Source: an uncultured Muribaculaceae bacterium (GTDB lineage: Bacteria; Bacteroidota; Bacteroidia; Bacteroidales; Muribaculaceae). From it: DNA of 6,944 nucleotides. A program made the position numbers and the translations under genes. The notes under the pieces are model-generated. The model was given only the letters and a program-made list of their open reading frames with translations. It searched no databases and had not been told where the DNA came from. Of this stretch, positions 1 to 4,203 are shown in pieces (position 1 is the stretch's first letter; every line of letters begins with the position of its first letter). Location: positions 1-6,944 of the forward strand of contig CAJUBM010000137.1 of assembly GCA_910584735.1 (NCBI GenBank), written 5' to 3'.

Positions 1-95
1 ACCTCCGGGACGGCAGGCCACCCGAAGAGGCGGAGCCGGAGATTACTACCCTATCCTCGACTTTCGTTCTTCGGGTGGCTTGCCGTCCCGGAGGT
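1..95. repeat. Long inverted repeat (28-bp arms, 39-nt loop) at the broken hip locus
   Basis: The left arm (1-28) is the reverse complement of the right arm (68-95). The only departure is position 16 against 80, which would be a G-U pair in RNA; the 39-nt loop is 29-67. The left arm starts at the window edge, so the stem may extend further left. It lies just downstream, in hip transcription sense, of the point where the HipA-like frame is lost. Neither arm is followed by a T-run inside the window, so it does not look like a simple terminator on the plus strand. It could be the end of a small non-autonomous element, a REP-like dispersed repeat or a structured RNA. No target duplication or transposase is visible here. 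Confidence 0.8.
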
Positions 96-115
96 CCGGC
101 GCCACTACCATAACA

Positions 116-274
116 CTAAAGTGACCACGTTTTGAGTGAGAGAAGTGTAAGACTTACGGCGGTTTTCCTCTCCGACTCCAGATATTCGGCCAGATATTCG
201 AAGTGGTAGCCTTCGCCGTCTTCTATGAGCCGTGCGGCAGGACGGTTGTTTACAAATACCGTGGCTGTTCTCAT
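116..274 (-). pseudogene. HipA N-terminal / HipS-like fragment, truncated
   Basis: The 52-codon frame starts at 274 with an ATG that overlaps the hipB stop (ATGA), so the two are probably translationally coupled. The beginning (MRTATVFVNN, then a GYHFEY stretch) and the AVSLTL motif near residues 39-44 are those of the HipA N-terminal subdomain, which in many Bacteroidetes and in HipBST systems is a separate protein, HipS. Family members normally run about 105 residues or more and continue with a PLR, F..FF, LLPEG-type region. Here the frame goes from AVSLTL into LSLKTWSL and stops at 116-118. No kinase domain follows within the window. A 12-nt tandem duplication (178-189 and 190-201) encodes EYLA-EYLE. 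I infer a remnant broken by insertion or rearrangement near 130-145. A genuine short variant is possible but less likely. Confidence 0.7.
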
Positions 275-501
275 GCGCTGGCGGTGAAATAGGGTTCGCG
301 TGGCATCTCTACCGGGCCGAGTTGGGCCCCGAAGAGGCGGAGTACCTGGTTTACTTTGTCGATGCGCAGGGTGGGTTTCCCCTGCTCGAGGTCGCGCACG
401 AAGCGCAGTCCCACGCCGGCTTTCTGTGAGAGGTCTTCCTGTGTCAGGCCGTAGAGTTTGCGTTTCTCCTTTACGTATGCGGCCAATTGTGTTTTTGCCA
501 T
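271..501 (-). CDS. hipB: HipB-like XRE-family transcriptional repressor/antitoxin
   Basis: This 76-residue protein has one helix-turn-helix domain of the Cro/C1 (XRE) type. Helix 2 is around LTQEDLSQKAG (residues 19-29), followed by a recognition helix around GLRFVRDLEQGKP (31-43). The segment PTLRIDKVNQVLRLFG is typical of the HipB / Y4mF-type antitoxin regulators. HipB proteins dimerise, bind operators upstream of their own operon and help neutralise the HipA or HipT kinase. The start at 501 is supported by a promoter 20-50 nt upstream and by AAAGG seven bases before ATG. The stop overlaps the start of the truncated HipA-like frame. Three operator-like palindromes lie upstream, so autorepression is likely. 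The domain looks intact, so the repressor may still work although its partner is broken. Confidence 0.9.
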   Translation of the reverse strand: MAKTQLAAYVKEKRKLYGLTQEDLSQKAGVGLRFVRDLEQGKPTLRIDKVNQVLRLFGAQLGPVEMPREPYFTASA

Positions 502-504
502 GAT

Positions 505-522
505 TATACCTTTACGGGTGCA
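505..522 (-). promoter_or_regulatory. Putative HipB operator, site A (proximal)
   Basis: The plus-strand 18-mer TATACCTTTACGGGTGCA is an imperfect copy of a palindrome approximating TATACCC-N4-GGGTATA. Its centre is at 513.5. It overlaps the last two bases of the hipB -7 element (521-528), the expected transcription start near 515, and the AAAGG ahead of the hipB start. Binding here should block initiation. The half next to the -7 box is the degenerate one, as if constrained by the TTTG promoter sequence. E. coli HipB is known to bind TATCC-N8-GGATA sites, a closely similar layout. Confidence 0.65.
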
Positions 523-550
523 AATTTACATAAAAACAGCGATTTTACAA
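521..550 (-). promoter_or_regulatory. hipB promoter (Bacteroidetes type)
   Basis: Read on the minus strand there is TTG at 550-548, a 19-nt spacer, and TAAATTTG at 528-521. This fits the Bacteroidetes housekeeping consensus of TTTG, 19-21 nt, TAnnTTTG. The start of transcription would fall near 515, giving a hipB leader of only about 14 nt. Operator-like sites overlap both promoter elements. Confidence 0.7.
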
Positions 551-575
551 CCTTTCGGGTATAAAATCGCTGTTT
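534..575 (-). terminator. Perfect 14-bp inverted repeat; possible terminator of the BspA-like gene and extended hip operator
   Basis: Arms 534-547 and 562-575 are perfectly complementary around a 14-nt loop. On the minus strand the stem comes about 50 nt after the BspA-like stop codon and runs into TTTTTATG, which resembles a rho-independent terminator with an AT-rich stem. The dyad is centred exactly on operator site B and includes part of the hipB promoter. It may therefore serve as an operator, a terminator, or both; the sequence alone cannot separate these. Confidence 0.5.
546..563 (-). promoter_or_regulatory. Putative HipB operator, site B (middle)
   Basis: The plus-strand 18-mer TACAACCTTTCGGGTATA is centred at 554.5, exactly 41 bp from site A. 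It covers the TTG (-33) element of the hipB promoter at 548-550. The same centre is also the centre of a larger, perfect 14-bp inverted repeat (534-547 and 562-575), so the site is embedded in an extended dyad. Confidence 0.65.
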
Positions 576-586
576 CTGTTATTGTT

Positions 587-604
587 TATACCCTTTCGGA
601 TATA
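587..604 (-). promoter_or_regulatory. Putative HipB operator, site C (distal)
   Basis: The plus-strand 18-mer TATACCCTTTCGGATATA is the best copy of the palindrome, with one mismatch between its seven-base arms and further pairing out to 585-606. Its centre is at 595.5, again exactly 41 bp from site B. It lies upstream of the promoter and 18 bp from the stop codon of the BspA-like gene, so it could bring HipB to the same face of the DNA as sites A and B. Confidence 0.65.
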
Positions 605-622
605 AATATGCGTTCTTAACTG

Positions 623-2599
623 TTATCTAACGCAGAATTTACGGCCGTTAAGGATGTATATGCCGGGGGAGAGTGTGGTACGTGCCTCGTCGGGGATGAC
701 GTTATGCTTCACGGCGCGTCCCGTGAGGTCGTAGACAATGCCCGGGCGATTGGTGGCGGAGTCGGTGGTCTGGTCGGTTTCTACGTCCTCAATCGCGGCG
801 GGGGTTGAGAGGGTGCGTACCAGGGGGACGCGGCATGCCTCGTAATATTGGCCGTCCTCTTTCTTGTATGTGATGAGCACGTGGTATCGGTGGGCGGCTT
901 CCAGATTGCGGAACGTGTGGGTAGTGGCGCTCCCTATCGGCGTGAACTCATCGGTCCCGGCCACGCGCTGGAGCATTGAGCTATAGGTGCATGATACATC
1001 ATCAATGGTGGCCGATACTCCTTCAGGGGCTTCGAGTTGCAGGCGGAAATATTCGGCGCTGTAGGGGAGTGCCTCGTTGGCTACGCAGTCGATAGTCAGA
1101 TTCTGTGTTTTGTTGTCTGCCGAATAGCCGGAAAGATAGAACACCTGTACCAACTCCGATGCGCTGCCGGTGACGGCATACACGTTCAGTCGGGCATTAG
1201 AGCCGTTGGGGCGGCAGTTGAAGGTCGCCATGGATATGTTGTCGTATGTCTCGCCTGCGGTCTCCGTGCGGTAGGCCGTAATGTCGATGTAGTCGCCTGA
1301 TTTCGCTAACAGGAACGAGGGGGCGATGCCGCTGCATAGGGTCGGATCGTCGGTCCAGCCGGGGTTGTTTGCGGTCCATGTCTCGGGGAGTGCGCGGTCG
1401 CTGAAGTCGCTCGCGGTCGGGCCCGTTGCGAACGAACCGCTGTTCTCCATAAGTGTATAATAATAGCCGTTGGCGCCTGCTGCCGGCTCCCATTCGATGG
1501 TGATGAAATCGCTGCCGAGGTCTTTCACCGCAGTGTGAAGCCGTGCGGGGCTGCTGCCACGCACGGGCACTTCCACAATCCTGCGTATGAAGGACAGGGC
1601 GTTGTCGGCGTGGATTGTCTCCGCATTACCGGGATAGATGAAGACGGTGGCATCCTTGCTGATGTTTCCTCCGGCAAACGGGGTTCCGGCGAATGTAGGG
1701 ATTCCGTCCTCCATGTGTATCTCTTCCAGCGCGGTGCATCCGTTGAAGGCATCCCCCGCGATAAGGCATGTCACCCCGGAGTCCATGGAGCGGGCGAAGT
1801 ACACTTTTTTAAGACCCGTGTTGTCTTTGAAAGAGGCTCCGATTTGGTAAGGCCCGGTTCCGTCCATGTCGCTGCGGAAATCCACCGCCTCCAGCATCGG
1901 GCAGTCGCAGAACGCACCGTCTCCGATGGCGCCGATTCCGTGCGACATGTCTGTTTCCCTTAGGTTGGGCATATCGTTGAAGCAGCCGTCAAATATTTTC
2001 GGCAGGCCGCAGAGTGTTATCTTTTCAAGCCCGCAGTTGCGGAACGAGTAAGCCCCGAGACCGTTCGTTATGTCGTACTCGGCATCGTACTCCTCCGTCA
2101 TGGTAAATGAGCCGCGCAGGTCGGGGACGTTGACGAAGCATCCGTTTCCGATGGCGCTGAGGTTGTCGATGTTCACAATCTCTTTTAACACGGGGCAGTC
2201 GAGGAAGTTATAGTTGCCGGTCATGAGTAGCCCGTTGGCCGGAAGTACGACCTTTTCCAGGGTAGGCTCGGCCATTATGGCGCCATCGGCGACCCCCTTC
2301 ACGGCGTATGTCTTTCCGCCGTGGGTCACGGTGGCCGGAATCACGATTTCTTTCATCCCATACGGTTTCCGTCCCTCGTCTATACGGGGTCGGTTCTCAG
2401 GCACATCGCCTTTGGCGTAATCGAATGATTCCGGCATGGTCACATTGGCCGCGTCCGCCGGGGCAAGCAGCGCGTACTCTACGCCCGATTTGTTGACGAT
2501 GTCGAACCTGAGGCCGTTAATCTCGCAGTCGTAGGCTGATGCTGGAATGATGGTTCCTGTCAGCAGGATGAGGCTGCAAATAAGTTTCGGAGCATTCAT
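623..2599 (-). CDS. Secreted BspA-like leucine-rich-repeat protein with FN3-like and sorting-type C-terminal regions
   Basis: The 658-residue protein begins with a signal peptide (hydrophobic LICSLILLTGTII, likely cleavage after ASA at residue 22). The mature start, YDCEINGLRFDIV, is typical of BspA-like Bacteroidales proteins. Residues about 105-330 carry LRR_5/BspA repeats, seen as recurring GAF/GCF/SF-N/D-C-x-x-L units such as GDGAFCDCPMLEAVDF and GDAFNGCTALEEIHM. Residues about 352-385 (ITIEWEPAAGANGYYYTL) and 545-598 (HRYHVLITYKKEDG) look like two halves of a fibronectin-III-like domain. Between them, residues about 390-540 look like a beta-sandwich beginning with a F-x-x-x-x-LP-x-x-W pattern. 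Residues about 615-658 (IVYDLTGRAV, then SPGIYILNGRKFCVR) resemble a type IX secretion sorting domain. Such proteins are usually surface or secreted adhesins or binding proteins; the ligand cannot be read here. It is divergent from rpsL and convergent with nothing. Confidence 0.85.
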   Translation of the reverse strand: MNAPKLICSLILLTGTIIPASAYDCEINGLRFDIVNKSGVEYALLAPADAANVTMPESFDYAKGDVPENRPRIDEGRKPYGMKEIVIPATVTHGGKTYAVKGVADGAIMAEPTLEKVVLPANGLLMTGNYNFLDCPVLKEIVNIDNLSAIGNGCFVNVPDLRGSFTMTEEYDAEYDITNGLGAYSFRNCGLEKITLCGLPKIFDGCFNDMPNLRETDMSHGIGAIGDGAFCDCPMLEAVDFRSDMDGTGPYQIGASFKDNTGLKKVYFARSMDSGVTCLIAGDAFNGCTALEEIHMEDGIPTFAGTPFAGGNISKDATVFIYPGNAETIHADNALSFIRRIVEVPVRGSSPARLHTAVKDLGSDFITIEWEPAAGANGYYYTLMENSGSFATGPTASDFSDRALPETWTANNPGWTDDPTLCSGIAPSFLLAKSGDYIDITAYRTETAGETYDNISMATFNCRPNGSNARLNVYAVTGSASELVQVFYLSGYSADNKTQNLTIDCVANEALPYSAEYFRLQLEAPEGVSATIDDVSCTYSSMLQRVAGTDEFTPIGSATTHTFRNLEAAHRYHVLITYKKEDGQYYEACRVPLVRTLSTPAAIEDVETDQTTDSATNRPGIVYDLTGRAVKHNVIPDEARTTLSPGIYILNGRKFCVR

Positions 2600-2631
2600 G
2601 ATCTGGAGGTTTTGATGGGTGTTTTGTTTTA

Positions 2632-2639
2632 CCCCCCCC
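2632..2639 (-). repeat. C8 homopolymer tract in the leader of the BspA-like gene
   Basis: Eight consecutive C on the plus strand (G8 in the mRNA sense, followed upstream by two further C) lie 33-40 bases before the start codon at 2599, inside the predicted 5' untranslated region. Tracts like this can change length by slippage. Because it is outside the coding frame it could alter only translation efficiency or leader structure, not reading frame. Confidence 0.9.
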
Positions 2640-2694
2640 GGTGTTGGTTATTTTGCGTTGAACGTTGCAGGGAGATGTTTTTTGATAATTTTCC

Positions 2695-2702
2695 CAAAGA
2701 TA
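2695..2702 (-). promoter_or_regulatory. Probable -7 element for the BspA-like gene
   Basis: TATCTTTG on the minus strand matches TAnnTTTG. Transcription would start near 2689, giving a leader of about 90 nt that includes the C8 tract. I see no good TTTG at the expected 19-21-nt spacing upstream (the bases there read CTTAA), so the promoter is either weak or activator-dependent, or this assignment is wrong. Confidence 0.45.
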
Positions 2703-2883
2703 GTGAATGTTGTAACTTTAAGGTGTTATGTATCTGAAAATTGTTTAAAATGTCACCGAAATGTCTCTGTCTGTACGGAGATGTATTCCGCTGCCTGTTG
2801 GTTGATGGCGGGGAGGTCTGGTGGGGCGGAGTCGGCGGAGTGATAGCCGTTCGGATTATTTTGAAATAAATAATGCGGAAATA
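2703..2883. other. Intergenic region between divergent promoters; no gene recognised
   Basis: This stretch separates the predicted promoters of the BspA-like gene and rpsL. I find no tRNA, convincing ORF or mobile element. It contains a weak hairpin around 2764-2781 and a G-rich segment at 2807-2829 (runs GG, GGGG, GG, GG, GGGG, GG on the plus strand). It becomes AT-rich from about 2855 toward the rpsL promoter, which could act as an upstream enhancing element. Confidence 0.5.
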
Positions 2884-2915
2884 TTTGGAAATCAGGAGAA
2901 TTTGTTGTAATTTTG
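2884..2915 (+). promoter_or_regulatory. str operon promoter upstream of rpsL
   Basis: TTTG at 2884-2887, a 20-nt spacer and TAATTTTG at 2908-2915 give an essentially full match to the Bacteroidetes sigma-ABfr consensus. AT-rich sequence lies immediately upstream. Initiation near 2921 would leave a leader of roughly 130 nt before rpsL. It is the only strong promoter I see for the ribosomal genes in the window. Confidence 0.8.
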
Positions 2916-2920
2916 CATCG

Positions 2921-3051
2921 CTTTTAGGAGAATAACGCACTTGCGCCGCCTCTAAGATGCTGAGGGATAGGCGTGTAGTGTGCGCCTATTGCATGGAATC
3001 GAATTTACAAGAAGACGATAAAAACAGAAGTAAAACCATTAAAAAACTAAG
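2921..3051 (+). promoter_or_regulatory. rpsL leader with hairpin
   Basis: The predicted untranslated leader is about 130 nt. A hairpin with seven perfect pairs (2967-2973 ATAGGCG with 2983-2989 CGCCTAT) can extend inward by two G-U pairs. A C-rich stretch upstream (2943-2952) could compete for the same G-rich bases. S12 and S7 operons are controlled by RNA structures in other bacteria, but this does not match any leader I recognise. The last 30 bases are A-rich with no Shine-Dalgarno sequence. Confidence 0.4.
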
Positions 3052-3073
3052 ATGCCTACTATTCAGCAATTAG
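2957..3073 (+). CDS. Possible 38-codon upstream ORF overlapping the rpsL start
   Basis: An ATG at 2957 opens a frame of 38 codons (starting MLRDRRVVCAYCMESN, ending CLLFSN) that stops at 3071-3073, 22 bases inside rpsL and in a different frame. The hairpin at 2967-2989 lies within it. It could be a leader peptide coupled to rpsL translation, but a chance ORF of this size is quite possible. There is no recognisable domain, and no ribosome-binding sequence supports the start. Confidence 0.2.
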   Translation: MLRDRRVVCAYCMESNLQEDDKNRSKTIKKLRCLLFSN

Positions 3074-3441
3074 TACGTAAGGGACGCAAGACTCTTGTGG
3101 ACAAGAGCAAATCGCCCGCCCTTGACAGCTGCCCCCAGCGTCGCGGCGTGTGTGTTCGTGTCTACACCACCACCCCTAAGAAACCTAACTCGGCAATGCG
3201 TAAGGTTGCGCGTGTGCGCCTCACCAACGGCAAGGAGGTCAACTCCTATATCCCCGGCGAGGGCCACAACCTTCAGGAACACTCGATCGTCCTGGTTCGC
3301 GGTGGCCGTGTTAAGGATCTTCCGGGTGTGCGCTACCACATCGTGCGCGGCACACTGGATACCAGCGGCGTGAAAGACCGCACCCAGCGCCGCTCGAAGT
3401 ACGGAGCCAAGCGTCCCAAGGCCGGAGCAGCCAAGAAGTAA
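3052..3441 (+). CDS. rpsL: 30S ribosomal protein S12
   Basis: The 129-residue uS12 lies at the decoding centre of the small subunit and helps control accuracy. The start MPTIQQLVRKGR is the canonical N-terminus. The conserved TTPKKPNSAMRK block (residues 40-51) and GGRVKDLPGVRYH block (84-96) are intact. Lys43 and Lys88, the positions where streptomycin-resistance changes usually arise, are both the wild-type lysine. Asp89 is the residue methylthiolated by RimO in many bacteria. The C-terminus is a basic tail (KRPKAGAAKK). It is the first gene of the str operon, behind a strong promoter and a 130-nt leader, with no Shine-Dalgarno sequence. It is followed by an unusually long 228-nt gap before rpsG. 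Confidence 0.98.
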   Translation: MPTIQQLVRKGRKTLVDKSKSPALDSCPQRRGVCVRVYTTTPKKPNSAMRKVARVRLTNGKEVNSYIPGEGHNLQEHSIVLVRGGRVKDLPGVRYHIVRGTLDTSGVKDRTQRRSKYGAKRPKAGAAKK

Positions 3442-3669
3442 TCCGCCGCGTCCGCTGATTAAGGACGCCGGGTGAAGCCACTGAACGCTCCAACGAGAAA
3501 TCAAGCCGGCAGCGCCCTCTGTGACGCGCAGGCAACAAAGTCAAAAACACGTTTTTGATTCCTCGATGCTGACAACGGTTGAGTAAGCCAAGCGCAGGCC
3601 GACGAGTCCGGCGCCGCTGAAGAAGACACCAGCCAGGAAAAAGCAAAAACACATCTGCTTAAACTTAAA
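3442..3669 (+). other. Long rpsL-rpsG spacer with hairpins, no ORF recognised
   Basis: The gap between S12 and S7 genes is 228 nt. It contains GCGTCC (3448-3453) pairing with GGACGC (3463-3468) across a 9-nt loop, just 6 nt after the rpsL stop. It also contains a perfect 8-bp dyad TCAAAAAC/GTTTTTGA (3541-3548 and 3551-3558) with a 2-nt centre. No frame shows a convincing protein, and I see no TAnnTTTG promoter. The spacer may be a structured regulatory or processing region, possibly an S7-type control site; its function is inferred only from length and structure. Confidence 0.45.
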
Positions 3670-4146
3670 ATGAGAAAAGCAAAGCCTAAGAAACGGCAGA
3701 TCCTTCCGGATCCCGTGTTCAACGACGTGAAAGTAACGAAGTTCGTGAACCATCTGATGTACGATGGCAAGAAGAACACCTCTTTCACAATATTCTATAC
3801 CGCACTTGAGACTGTGAAGTCCAAGATGCAGAACGAGGAGAAGACCGCTCTCGAAATCTGGAAGAAGGCCCTCGAGAACGTAACTCCCCAGGTAGAGGTG
3901 AAATCGCGCCGCGTCGGCGGTGCCACCTTCCAGGTTCCTACCGAGATCCGTCCCGACCGCAAGGAATCGATATCAATGAAAAACCTTATCAACTACGCCC
4001 GCAAACGTGGCGGCAAGACCATGTCCGACAAGCTCGCTGCTGAAATCATGGATGCCTTCAACGAACAGGGCGGTGCCTTCAAGCGCAAGGAGGATATGCA
4101 CAAGATGGCCGAGGCCAACCGCGCATTCGCACACTTCCGCTTCTGA
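3670..4146 (+). CDS. rpsG: 30S ribosomal protein S7
   Basis: The 158-residue uS7 is a primary 16S rRNA-binding protein that nucleates the 30S head and lines the exit site. The N-terminal basic arm MRKAKPKKRQILPDPVFND, the VNHLMYDGKK helix region and the strongly conserved VEVKSRRVGGATFQVPTEIR segment (about residues 76-95) are all present. So is the C-terminal HKMAEANRAFAHFRF. Length and ends fit Bacteroidales S7. The start is fixed by the family N-terminus and has no Shine-Dalgarno sequence, only an A-rich CTTAAACTTAAA before ATG. It lies 57 nt before fusA in the same transcription unit. In E. coli S7 represses its own operon through the rpsL-rpsG spacer, which makes the long spacer upstream notable. 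Confidence 0.98.
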   Translation: MRKAKPKKRQILPDPVFNDVKVTKFVNHLMYDGKKNTSFTIFYTALETVKSKMQNEEKTALEIWKKALENVTPQVEVKSRRVGGATFQVPTEIRPDRKESISMKNLINYARKRGGKTMSDKLAAEIMDAFNEQGGAFKRKEDMHKMAEANRAFAHFRF

Positions 4147-4203
4147 TAGGCCCGAAACAGGGAATACCCAGTTATCATTGATATTCAAATTTTTCAAAGC
4201 ATA

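Noticed and set aside
178..201. 12-nt tandem repeat in the HipS-like frame as a sign of slippage
   Set aside because: The duplication is in frame and encodes EYLA-EYLE, which fits the expected YxxEYL region of the family, so it need not be linked to the truncation.
2807..2829. G-rich stretch considered as a G-quadruplex
   Set aside because: Only two of the runs reach four G and the rest are pairs, so at best a weak two-tetrad structure would form; there is nothing functional to tie it to.
2629..2940. 103-codon minus-strand frame in the BspA-rpsL intergenic region
   Set aside because: It has low-complexity composition (runs of T, P, S, Q and N), crosses both predicted promoters, and shows no recognisable family. 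It is best explained as non-coding.
3591..3645. CTGAAGA followed by GAAA in the rpsL-rpsG spacer, considered as a hammerhead ribozyme core
   Set aside because: The bases between the two motifs do not form the required stem II, and I find no matching stems I and III.
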